Below are positions 6,945-14,620 of a stretch of DNA of 42,358 nucleotides, piece by piece. Numbering within the stretch: position 1 is the first letter of the stretch; each line of letters begins with the position of its first letter. The DNA is from Aureimonas sp. Leaf427 (lineage in GTDB: Bacteria > Pseudomonadota > Alphaproteobacteria > Rhizobiales > Rhizobiaceae): positions 1 through 42,358 of the forward strand of contig NZ_LMQW01000012.1 in the NCBI RefSeq assembly GCF_001425485.1, read 5' to 3'. The notes under the pieces are model-generated. The model saw only the letters and a program-made list of their open reading frames with translations. It was not told the origin of the DNA and made no database searches. Made by a program: the position numbers and the translations under genes.

Positions 6945-8249
6945 ATGACAGGGATCAGCAGACGTTCGATGCTTCGGGGCGCGGTCGGCGCGGGTGCGGC
7001 GGGCACCATGCTGGCCGGCCTGAACGGCCCCGCGCGTGCTGAGGACACGACCCCGATCCCGATCGGCTCGGCCCTGCCGATGTCCGGGCTTGCCGCCGCC
7101 GACGGCATCGAGTTCAAGAACGGGCTGGATCTGGCCGTGGAGGAGATCAACGCGGCCGGCGGCGTGCTCGGGCGCCCGCTGGAGCTCCACGTCGAGGACA
7201 CAAAGGAGATGGGGGCCGACCTCGTCAGCCAGTCCATGCAGCGGCTGATCGACCGCTACGAGACGCCGCTCGTCATCAACGGCTACAATCTCGGCACCAA
7301 CATGATCGAGATGGACGTCGCCGCCGACAACGACGTCATCATGATGCACTACAACACGCTGATCTCGCACAACGAGAAGTTCAAGACCGATCCCGCGCGC
7401 TACTACGGCTCCTTCCAGGGCGATCCGCCGGAATACTGGTACGGGCCGGGCTGTCTCGACTTCCTGAAGAAGCTTTCCGAGGGCGGCAGCTGGACCGCGC
7501 CGAACAAGAAGATCGCGATCATCCCCTCCGCCAACGAATATTCGATCGTGATCGCCAACGCGATCCGCGACAAGGCGGCGGAATACGGGTTCGAGGTCAG
7601 CCTCTTCGAGACCGTGCCCTTCCCGACGAACCAGTGGGGCCCGACGCTCGCCAAGCTCCGGCAGGACCCGCCGGCCGCGATCCTCGTGACGCATTTCCTG
7701 CCCCAGGACCTCGCCCAGTTCATGGTGCAGTTTCTGGCGCAACCGACCAACAGCCTCGTCTACATGCAGTACGGCCCCTCGCTTCCCGCCTTCCGCGAGA
7801 TCGGCGGCGAGGCGATCAACGGCGTCGTCTATTCCACCGTCATCGGCTGCCTGCCCGACGAGTTCTCCGCCGCCTTCCGCAAGACCTACCGCGAGAAGTT
7901 CGGCCCGAACGCGGCCTATCTCACGGGCTCGCAGACCTATGACGGGCTGTGGATGTGGGCGCTCGCGGCCGCCATCGCCGGCGGCCCCGGCGCACCCTTC
8001 GAGAAGGAGCAGGTGGCCAAGGTCGCGGGCGCCATGCGCCGGCTCGTCTATCGCGGCGTCAACGGCACCTATCGCGCGGACCCGGAGGGCCAGTCCGCCT
8101 ACTGCTATCCGACGCAGGTGGCCGATCCCTCGCTCGGCATGCCGCACCAGTTCCTCCAGCATCAGGACTACAAGACCGACGCCAAGCTGATCGCGCCCGC
8201 GCTCTACGCCAAGGACGCCTTCATCCTGCCGCCCTGGATCAAGGCGTGA
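6945..8249 (+). CDS. ABC importer substrate-binding protein, HAAT/amide-urea type
   Basis: 434 residues. The N-terminus has a twin-arginine-like signal (SRRSMLRG, then a small-residue stretch ending GPARA before EDTTPIPIG), so export by Tat before the fold closes is likely. The mature part is a type I periplasmic binding protein (Peripla_BP_6): IPIGSALPMSGLAAADGIEF, then GLDLAVEEINAAGGVLGRPL, a textbook opening for LivJ/AmiC/UrtA/FmdD relatives. The length is nearer to short-chain amide and urea binders than to LivJ (about 370). The start at 6945 follows an AGGAG at 6931-6935. It lies between the amidase and the two ATPase genes of the same importer. Substrate prediction (amide or modified amino acid) rests on this context. 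Confidence 0.92.
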   Translation: MTGISRRSMLRGAVGAGAAGTMLAGLNGPARAEDTTPIPIGSALPMSGLAAADGIEFKNGLDLAVEEINAAGGVLGRPLELHVEDTKEMGADLVSQSMQRLIDRYETPLVINGYNLGTNMIEMDVAADNDVIMMHYNTLISHNEKFKTDPARYYGSFQGDPPEYWYGPGCLDFLKKLSEGGSWTAPNKKIAIIPSANEYSIVIANAIRDKAAEYGFEVSLFETVPFPTNQWGPTLAKLRQDPPAAILVTHFLPQDLAQFMVQFLAQPTNSLVYMQYGPSLPAFREIGGEAINGVVYSTVIGCLPDEFSAAFRKTYREKFGPNAAYLTGSQTYDGLWMWALAAAIAGGPGAPFEKEQVAKVAGAMRRLVYRGVNGTYRADPEGQSAYCYPTQVADPSLGMPHQFLQHQDYKTDAKLIAPALYAKDAFILPPWIKA

Positions 8250-8256
8250 TCTCCAC

Positions 8257-9057
8257 ATGATCGCGACCGCCGATCCCATCCTCGTCTGCGAGGACGTCAC
8301 CAAGCGCTTCGGCGCCCTGGCGGCCGTGGACGGCGTCTCGCTGTCCGTCCGGCGGGGCGAGATCGTGGGGATCGGCGGGCCGAACGGGGCGGGCAAGACG
8401 ACGTTCTTCGACACCGTGACCGGCATCACGCCGGCGACCGGCGGGCGCGTCCTCTTCGAGGGCGCGGAGATTTCCGGTCTCGGGGCGGACCGGATCTGCC
8501 AGCTCGGCATCGCCCGCACGTTCCAGCTGAACGCGGCCTTCGAAAGCCTGACGGTGCGCGAGAATGTCGAGATCGCCGCCTATTTCGGGCGCACGCGCCG
8601 AAGCTTTCCGGGCTTTCGCCTCGGCTCCGCCGTCCGGCGCGAGGCGGAGGCGGCGCTCGACTTCGTCGGTCTTTCCGACAGAGCGGGCGAAACCGTCGCG
8701 AGCCTCCCCGTTCTCGACCGCAAGCTCCTGATGATCGCAGGCGCGGTCGCGACCAAGCCGGCCATGCTCTTTCTCGACGAGCCGGTGGGCGGGCTGAACG
8801 TCGCCGAGATCGACCGCATCATGGACCTCGTGCGCAAGCTGAAGGAAGCGGGGCTGACCATCGTCCTCATCGAGCACGTCATGCGCTTCCTCGTCGCCCT
8901 GTCGAGCCGCGTCGTCATCATGCACCACGGCAAGGTCATCTTCGAGGGACCGCCCGCCGCCGTCGCGGAGGATGCGACCGTGGTGGAGACCTATCTCGGC
9001 GAGGGCGCGAGCCGGCGCATGAAGTCCTATTTCCAGGGCGCGGAGGCGGGGGCATGA
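8257..9057 (+). CDS. HAAT importer ATP-binding protein 1 (LivG-like)
   Basis: 266 residues. Walker A is GPNGAGKTT (about 40-48), the Q-loop lies in ARTFQLNAAFESLTV, Walker B is MLFLDEP and the switch histidine is in VLIEHVM. The ABC signature is degenerate: where LivG usually has a YGQQRRLEIARA-type motif, this reads SLPVLDRKLLMIAGAVA. A subgroup of LivG proteins has a DRKR-like form here, so it may still work, but the L-S-G-G-Q consensus is gone. The C-terminal tail (EGASRRMKSYFQGAEAGA) is a short LivG-like extension. The gene follows the binding protein after 7 bp and overlaps the next ATPase gene by ATGA. It would pair with the second ATPase as a heterodimer on the cytoplasmic face of the permease. 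Confidence 0.92.
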   Translation: MIATADPILVCEDVTKRFGALAAVDGVSLSVRRGEIVGIGGPNGAGKTTFFDTVTGITPATGGRVLFEGAEISGLGADRICQLGIARTFQLNAAFESLTVRENVEIAAYFGRTRRSFPGFRLGSAVRREAEAALDFVGLSDRAGETVASLPVLDRKLLMIAGAVATKPAMLFLDEPVGGLNVAEIDRIMDLVRKLKEAGLTIVLIEHVMRFLVALSSRVVIMHHGKVIFEGPPAAVAEDATVVETYLGEGASRRMKSYFQGAEAGA

Positions 9058-9773
9058 CGCTCGCGCCACCCGTCCTCAGCCTCCACGGCCTCGTCTCCGG
9101 CTATGGCGAGCTGGAGGTCGTGAAGGGCGTCTCGCTGGACGTCGGAAAGGGCGAGTTCGTGACCGTCGTCGGGCCGAACGGGCACGGCAAGTCGACGCTT
9201 CTGAAGACGATCAGCGGCCTCGTGCCGGCGCGTCGGGGCGAGATCCGGATCGACGGGCAGAGGGTCGAGGGCCGGCCCCATGCGGTGGCCGCGCTCGGCA
9301 TCGCCCACGTGCCGCAGGGCGATCTCCTCTTCTCCGAGATGAGCGTTCTCGAAAACCTTTTGATGGGCGCCTATCTGGCGCCCGGCAAGGCCGAGACCGC
9401 CCGCCGGCTGGAGGAGGTCTACGCGCTCCTGCCCAAGCTCGCCGACCGCCGGCACCAGATCGCCTCCACCCTGTCCGGCGGCGAGCGGCGGATGGTCGGC
9501 ATCGGACGCGGGCTGATGATGGGCGGGCGCGTGCTCCTTCTCGACGAGCCCTCGCTCGGCCTCGCCCCGCTGATCATCGAGCAGATCTACGCCGTCATCG
9601 CCGAGCTCAGCCGGGCCGGGCGCACGATCCTCCTCGTCGAGGAGAACCCCGCCCGCGTCGCCGATCTCGCCGACCGGCTGCATCTTCTCGACGACGGGCG
9701 GATCGTCTGGTCGGGCCCGCCCGCCGAGCTGCTCGCGCGCGACGAGCTACTCGCAACCTATCTCGGAGGCTGA
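9054..9773 (+). CDS. HAAT importer ATP-binding protein 2 (LivF-like)
   Basis: 239 residues, the typical LivF length. Walker A is GPNGHGKST, the signature LSGGERRMVGIGRGLM is intact, Walker B is RVLLLDEPSLGLAP and the switch region reads TILLVEENP. The last has Glu where LivF proteins usually have Gln, and no His, which is normal in this subfamily. Paired with the degenerate LivG-like partner, this subunit contributes the standard signature motif, so the two ATP sites should be asymmetric. Its start overlaps the preceding stop (ATGA at 9054), implying translational coupling and equal amounts. Confidence 0.93.
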   Translation: MTLAPPVLSLHGLVSGYGELEVVKGVSLDVGKGEFVTVVGPNGHGKSTLLKTISGLVPARRGEIRIDGQRVEGRPHAVAALGIAHVPQGDLLFSEMSVLENLLMGAYLAPGKAETARRLEEVYALLPKLADRRHQIASTLSGGERRMVGIGRGLMMGGRVLLLDEPSLGLAPLIIEQIYAVIAELSRAGRTILLVEENPARVADLADRLHLLDDGRIVWSGPPAELLARDELLATYLGG

Positions 9774-9778
9774 GGACC

Positions 9779-10666
9779 ATGCAGGACATCGTCATGGCGA
9801 TCCTCGTGGCAGGTCTGACCTCCGGCGCGCTCTACGCGCTGGCCACCGTCGGCCTGTCGCTCGTCTGGGGCTCGATGGGCATGCTGAACATGGCCCATGC
9901 CGCCATGCTGACGCTCGGCGGCTATGCCGCCTACACCGCCGTCACCGCGCTCGGGCTGCCCCTGCCGCTCGGCTTTCTCGCGGCGATCGCGGCCGGCAGC
10001 GCGGCCGGCGCGCTCCTCTACGTCCTCGTCGTCCGCAATCTCCTGAAGAGCGACCGGGCGAGCTTCGAATCCAACGTCATGATCGCGACGGTCGGCATCG
10101 GCATCGCGCTGGAGAACGCCATTCTGCTGACCTATGGCGGCCAGCCCCTGCGCCAGCCGCTGACGGTCTCCGGCACGATCGCGCTCGGGCCCGTCTCCGT
10201 GCCCGGCCAGAGCCTTGCCGTGATCCTCGTCGTGGTGGTCCTCATGGCGCTCCTGGCGCTTCTCCTCGGGCGCACGCGCATGGGCCGGGCAATCCGCGCC
10301 ACCGCGCAGAACCGGGACGCCGCGCAGCTGATGGGCGTCGCGGTGGACCGGGTCTACTTCCAGGTGCTCGTCCTGTCCGGGGCGCTTGCGGGCGTCTGCG
10401 GCGTCATGGTCTCCTCCGTCACGCAGCTCTCCCCGCCGCTCGGCGCCGATCCCATGCTGAAGGCCTTCATCATGTGCGTCGTCGCCGGTCTCGGGAACCT
10501 GCCGGGCGCGGTCGCGAGCGCCTTCGGCCTCGCCCTCTTCGAGGCCTTCGTCCAATATGCCGCCGGGGCGCGCTGGGGCTTTCCCGCGCTTCTCTTCGTC
10601 GTCATCGCCGTCCTGATCTGGCGCCCGTCCGGCCTCTTCGGCCGCGCGCAGATCCGGCGCATGTGA
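9779..10666 (+). CDS. HAAT importer permease 1 (LivH-like)
   Basis: 295 residues, strongly hydrophobic with about eight membrane segments. The LivH opening is clear (ILVAGLTSGALYALATVGLS, LVWGSMGMLNMAHAAMLTLG). The cytoplasmic coupling loop follows TRMGRAIRATAQNRDAAQLMGV, the conserved BPD_transp_2 segment. The C-terminus (LFVVIAVLIWRPSGLFG) is characteristic of the family. It forms the membrane channel with the LivM-like protein and lies 5 bp after the LivF-like gene. Confidence 0.94.
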   Translation: MQDIVMAILVAGLTSGALYALATVGLSLVWGSMGMLNMAHAAMLTLGGYAAYTAVTALGLPLPLGFLAAIAAGSAAGALLYVLVVRNLLKSDRASFESNVMIATVGIGIALENAILLTYGGQPLRQPLTVSGTIALGPVSVPGQSLAVILVVVVLMALLALLLGRTRMGRAIRATAQNRDAAQLMGVAVDRVYFQVLVLSGALAGVCGVMVSSVTQLSPPLGADPMLKAFIMCVVAGLGNLPGAVASAFGLALFEAFVQYAAGARWGFPALLFVVIAVLIWRPSGLFGRAQIRRM

Positions 10667-10673
10667 GGGCACC

Positions 10674-11762
10674 ATGAGCACGTCGTTCGTCTCCGTCCCC
10701 CTCTCCGCCGCCCGTCGCCCGCCCTCCCGCTCCGGCCGGACCGATCTCCTCGTCGCGCTGGTCGTGGTGGCCCTCGCCGTCGCCCTGCCCTTCTTCGTCG
10801 ACAGCCGCTACGTGCTCGGGCAGGTCGTGCTCGCGCTGTTCTATGCGACCGTCGCCTCGCAGTGGAACCTGCTCTTCGGCTTCTCCGGCATCTTCTCGCT
10901 GGCCCAGATGGCGATCTTCGCGGTCGGGGGATACGCGACCGCCATGCTCTGCTTCTATCTCGGCTTCTCCGTCTGGGGCGCGCTCGTCCCCGGCGCGCTC
11001 GCCGCCGTCCTCTTCTCGCTCGTCATCGGGCTGGCCTGCCTGCGCCTCACCGGCGTCTACGTGGCGCTCCTGACCCTCTGCATCGCGCAGACGCTCTATG
11101 TGCTCATCGTCACCGACACCGAATGCTTCACCATGGTCGGCTCGATCTGCCGGCAGTTCACGGGCGGGGCCGTCGGCTTCGCGCGCTTCGGCGATCTCGG
11201 CACGCGGGCGGCGCTGAAGGGCCAGTGGCTCGTCGGAAACTACGCCATCGTCGCCGTCCTCTTTTCGGCTACGATGCTCTTCACCTATGCCGTGGTGAAG
11301 AGCCCGATCGGCCTCGCCTTCCGCGCGCTGAAGGACAATCCGGCCTATGCGGTGGCGCGCGGCGTCGGGCGCTTCCAGGCGCAGCTCCTCGTCTTCGGCA
11401 TCTCCGCCTTCTTCACCGGCCTTGCCGGCGGTCTCTACGCCGCGCATTTCCAGGCGATCGGGCCGGGTGTCCTGTCCATGTCGCAGCTGATGTTCATCAT
11501 CGCGATCACGGTCGTCGGCGGCGTCGGAACGTTCTGGGGGCCGCTGGTCGGCACGGTCGTCCTGATGGCGGCGGACGAGGCGATGCGCGAGGCCGGCGAG
11601 TTCCGCACGCTCGGCCTCGGCCTCATCATCGCGGCCTCGATCGTGCTCATGCCGCGCGGGCTCGTCGGGCGCATGGGCGATCTCCTCGCCTGGACCCGAC
11701 GCCGCGCCCGGCCCTCCTCCGCTCCCATCCCGCAAGACATGCCGGCCTCCGCCGGAAAGTGA
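10674..11762 (+). CDS. HAAT importer permease 2 (LivM-like)
   Basis: 362 residues. After a short polar N-terminus come about nine membrane segments with the LivM motifs ATVASQWNLLFGFSGIFSLA near residue 60 and FRALKDNPAYAVARGVGRF as coupling loop. GGLYAAHFQAIGPG and GGVGTFWGPLVG follow, as in LivM/UrtC. The C-terminus ends in a Pro/Ser/Arg-rich tail after MPRGLVGRMGDLL. It starts 7 bp after the LivH-like gene and completes a five-component importer (binding protein, two ATPases, two permeases). Confidence 0.94.
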   Translation: MSTSFVSVPLSAARRPPSRSGRTDLLVALVVVALAVALPFFVDSRYVLGQVVLALFYATVASQWNLLFGFSGIFSLAQMAIFAVGGYATAMLCFYLGFSVWGALVPGALAAVLFSLVIGLACLRLTGVYVALLTLCIAQTLYVLIVTDTECFTMVGSICRQFTGGAVGFARFGDLGTRAALKGQWLVGNYAIVAVLFSATMLFTYAVVKSPIGLAFRALKDNPAYAVARGVGRFQAQLLVFGISAFFTGLAGGLYAAHFQAIGPGVLSMSQLMFIIAITVVGGVGTFWGPLVGTVVLMAADEAMREAGEFRTLGLGLIIAASIVLMPRGLVGRMGDLLAWTRRRARPSSAPIPQDMPASAGK

Positions 11763-11768
11763 GGTTCG

Positions 11769-13349
11769 ATGTTCGACACCATCATCGTCGGGGCCGGCTC
11801 GGCCGGCTGCGTTCTCGCCAACCGTCTCAGCGCCGATCCGACGCGCAAGGTGCTCGTGCTGGAGGCCGGGGGGGCAGCGCCCCTCGCCTCCGACGTGCCC
11901 TCGGACTGGCCGACCATGTTCAACACCCATGTCGACTGGGGCTACTACACCGAGCCGCAGGCGGGCTGCCGGGGCCGGCGCATCTTCTGGCCGCGCGGGC
12001 GCATGGTCGGCGGCTCCGGCGCGCTGAACGCCATGATCTACATTCGCGGCCTGCCCTCCGACTATGAGGGCTGGGCCGCGCAGGGATGTCCCGGCTGGTC
12101 CTGGGCCGACGTGCTGCCGGCCTTCATCGCCTCCGAGCACAATGCCGAACTCGGCAACGATCCGCTGCACGGGCAGAACGGCCCGCTGCACATCGGCAAC
12201 GTGCCCCATGTCGATCCGAATGAGCGGCTCTGGATCGAGGCCTGCGAGAAGGCCGGCTATCCGTTCAATCCCGACTTCAACGGTCCGAGCCAAGAAGGCG
12301 TCGGGCTCTTCCAGTTCACCATCAAGAAAGGCGAGCGCTGGGGCACGGGCAAGGCCTATCTCCGCCCCGCGCTGGAGCGCGCCAATCTCACCGTGAAGAC
12401 CGGCGTCACCGCCACCGGCCTCGTCGTCGAGGGCGGCCGCGTCACGGGCATCCGCTATCTTGTGGGCGGCGTGCCGGAAACGGCCTATGCGGGAGAGGTC
12501 GTGCTCTCTTCCGGCTCGATCGGCACCTGCCAGCTCATGCTTCTCTCCGGCATCGGCCCGGCCGACGAGCTGTCCTCGGTCGGCGTCGCGCCGGTCCACG
12601 ACCTTCCCGGCGTCGGCAAGGACCTGCAGGACCACATCAACATTCCCATCACCTTCTACACCCGGGAGAAGATCGGCGTCGGCGCCTGGACCGAGGAGAC
12701 GCTCGCCCGCGACTTCGCCGAATGGAAGGCGACCCGCTCCGGCCCGCGCTCCTCGCCCTGGGTCGCGGCCGGCGGCTTCGTGAAGAGCCGGCCCGGCATC
12801 GAGCCGGACCTCCAGCTCTACGGCGCGATCAGCCCGCATCGCGACTATGTCCGCTTTCTTTCCTCCAAGCCCGGCATCACGCTCCACACGACGCTGCAGC
12901 GGCCGGACAGCCGGGGCGAGATCCGCCTTCGCACCGCCGATCCGCTGGAGCGCCCGATGATCGATCCGCGCTATTTCGCGAGCGATCCCGACGGCTCGGA
13001 TCTTGCGACCATGGTCGAGGGCGTGCGCATCAGCCGGCGCATCGCGGCGCAGTCGCCGCTGGCCGAGCTGATCGAGGGCGAGGTCTCCCCCAGTGCGGAC
13101 TGCGAGAGCGACGAGGAGATCGCCACCTACATTCGCGGCCATTGCACCACGCTCTACCACCCGACGAGCACCTGCCGGATGGGCACGGATGCGATGGCCG
13201 TCGTCGATCCCGCCACGATGAAGGTCCGCGGACTGGAGGGCCTGCGGATCGCCGATGCCTCGGTCTTCCCGAAGATGGTCTCCGGCAATACCAATGCGCC
13301 CACGATCATGATCGCCGAGCGGGCCTCGGCCATGATCATCGGCGGCTGA
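11769..13349 (+). CDS. GMC family FAD-dependent oxidoreductase (choline/alcohol dehydrogenase-like)
   Basis: 526 residues. The FAD-binding GAGSAG lies at 8-13, with the ribose-binding Glu in VLVLEAGG. GMC signature 1 is GGSGALNAMIYIRG and signature 2 lies around SSGSIGTCQLMLLSGIGPAD. The catalytic His464 is in LYHPTSTCRMG, and the partner Asn (507 or 509) in SGNTNAPT. These enzymes oxidise alcohols, often amino-alcohols such as choline, to aldehydes. It is 6 bp after the permease gene and so co-transcribed with an importer and amide hydrolases, which suggests it oxidises an alcohol group on the imported compound. No betaine-aldehyde dehydrogenase is nearby, so choline-to-betaine conversion is not supported. 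A repeat element begins 15 bp after its stop. Confidence 0.93.
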   Translation: MFDTIIVGAGSAGCVLANRLSADPTRKVLVLEAGGAAPLASDVPSDWPTMFNTHVDWGYYTEPQAGCRGRRIFWPRGRMVGGSGALNAMIYIRGLPSDYEGWAAQGCPGWSWADVLPAFIASEHNAELGNDPLHGQNGPLHIGNVPHVDPNERLWIEACEKAGYPFNPDFNGPSQEGVGLFQFTIKKGERWGTGKAYLRPALERANLTVKTGVTATGLVVEGGRVTGIRYLVGGVPETAYAGEVVLSSGSIGTCQLMLLSGIGPADELSSVGVAPVHDLPGVGKDLQDHINIPITFYTREKIGVGAWTEETLARDFAEWKATRSGPRSSPWVAAGGFVKSRPGIEPDLQLYGAISPHRDYVRFLSSKPGITLHTTLQRPDSRGEIRLRTADPLERPMIDPRYFASDPDGSDLATMVEGVRISRRIAAQSPLAELIEGEVSPSADCESDEEIATYIRGHCTTLYHPTSTCRMGTDAMAVVDPATMKVRGLEGLRIADASVFPKMVSGNTNAPTIMIAERASAMIIGG

Positions 13350-13363
13350 CGACGCGAAGCGGT

Positions 13364-13465
13364 CCAGAGTCCGTCGGGTTCGTTCCGAACCAGCCAAGCT
13401 CTGGATTCCTTCGTTGTCGCTTGTCGTTTCGGGACAACCGATTTCCACTGATCCCTGACAAACTC
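13364..13465. repeat. Two-hairpin intergenic repeat, copy 1
   Basis: The first hairpin has outer arms CCAGAG/CTCTGG and a perfect inner stem GGTTCG-TTC-CGAACC. The second has TTGTC/GACAA outer arms and a GGGA/TCCC inner stem. From 13404 the 62-base right part matches the copy at 28343-28404 at 56 of 62 positions. The conserved core (ACCGRTTTCCAC) resembles rhizobial palindromic repeats with an accgg-tttccac core. It fills most of the 129-bp gap between the GMC and deacetylase genes. It may act as an RNA-processing or stabilising hairpin within the operon. Confidence 0.8.
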
Positions 13466-13478
13466 TCGGGAGGACGAG

Positions 13479-14579
13479 ATGGCCACAGGCTGGAATTTCC
13501 ACGAGCTCTACCTCTGGCACGAGACCGGCAATGCCGCCGGCCTCTTCCCGCCCGGCCTGACGATCGAGCCCGGCCAGCATTTCGAGAATGCCGAGACCAA
13601 GCGGCGCTTCCGCAACCTGATGGAGGTCTCCGGCCTTCTCGACCGGCTGACGCCGATCTCCTCCGTCGAGATCGACGCCGAAGACCTCGCCCTCGTTCAC
13701 GACCGGGCCTATGTCGAGCGCATCCGCGCCATGAGCGCCGAACGCGGAGGCGACGCGAGCCCGCTGACGCCCTTCGGCGCCGGCAGCTACGAGATCGCCT
13801 GCAAGGCGGTGGGCGGCACGACGGCCGTGATGGACGCGGTGCTGAAGGGCGAGATCGCCAACGGCTACGCGCTCGTGCGCCCGCCCGGCCACCATGCGGA
13901 GCCAGAGGTCGGCATGGGCTTCTGCCTCTTCGCCAACATTCCCCTGGCCATCGCCAAGCTGAAGCCCGTCCACGGCTTTTCGCGCGTCGCGACGGTGGAT
14001 TGGGACGTCCATCACGGCAACGGCACGCAGGCCGTCTTCTACGACGACCCATCGGTCCTCACGATCTCGCTGCACCAGGATCGGCTCTATCCGCACGCAT
14101 CGGGCCTTCGCGAAGAGCGCGGCACGGGCGCCGGCGAGGGCTACAACATCAACGTGCCCCTGCCCGCCGGCTCGGGCCACGGCGCTTATCTCGCGGCCTT
14201 CGAGCGCGTGGTGCTGCCGGCGCTGCGGCGCTACAGGCCCGATCTCATCGTCGTGCCGTCGGGCTTCGACGCGGCCGCCGTCGATCCGCTCGGCCGGATG
14301 ATGCTCCACAGCGGCACCTATCGCGAGATGACGCGCCTCCTGATGGAGGCGGCGGACGAGCTGTGCGGCGGGCGGCTCGCGATGTCGCACGAGGGCGGCT
14401 ACTCCTCCTCCTACGTGCCCTATTGCGGGCTGGCGGTGATGGAGCAACTCTCCGGCTGGCGCTCGGCCGTCGACGATCCCTTCCTGCCGGTCTTCCAGGC
14501 CTACGAGGGCCAGACGCTCCGCCCCCACCAGGAGGCCGAGATCATGAAGGCGGCCGATCTCGTCGAGGCCCTCCGCTGA
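13479..14579 (+). CDS. Histone deacetylase-superfamily deacetylase (class II type, bacterial)
   Basis: 366 residues with all HDAC/acetylpolyamine-amidohydrolase motifs: H138-H139 (RPPGHHAEPE), D174 and D176-x-H178-H179 (VDWDVHHGNGTQ), D264 (SGFDAAAVDP) and Tyr308 (HEGGYS). Zinc would be held by D176, H178 and D264. Bacterial members deacylate acetylpolyamines, acetoin-related substrates or N-acyl amines rather than histones. It lies in an operon with an importer, an amidase and a NylB-like hydrolase, and directly precedes a Pot-type importer, so an acylated amine is the most natural substrate. The ATG at 13479 has a GGGAGGACGAG ribosome site. APAH proteins have an insert that blocks large substrates; whether this one does needs a structure-based alignment. 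Confidence 0.92.
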   Translation: MATGWNFHELYLWHETGNAAGLFPPGLTIEPGQHFENAETKRRFRNLMEVSGLLDRLTPISSVEIDAEDLALVHDRAYVERIRAMSAERGGDASPLTPFGAGSYEIACKAVGGTTAVMDAVLKGEIANGYALVRPPGHHAEPEVGMGFCLFANIPLAIAKLKPVHGFSRVATVDWDVHHGNGTQAVFYDDPSVLTISLHQDRLYPHASGLREERGTGAGEGYNINVPLPAGSGHGAYLAAFERVVLPALRRYRPDLIVVPSGFDAAAVDPLGRMMLHSGTYREMTRLLMEAADELCGGRLAMSHEGGYSSSYVPYCGLAVMEQLSGWRSAVDDPFLPVFQAYEGQTLRPHQEAEIMKAADLVEALR

Positions 14580-14620
14580 CGGTCCGGCCAGAACATGGCG
14601 ATGCCAAAGGGGAATGCGAG

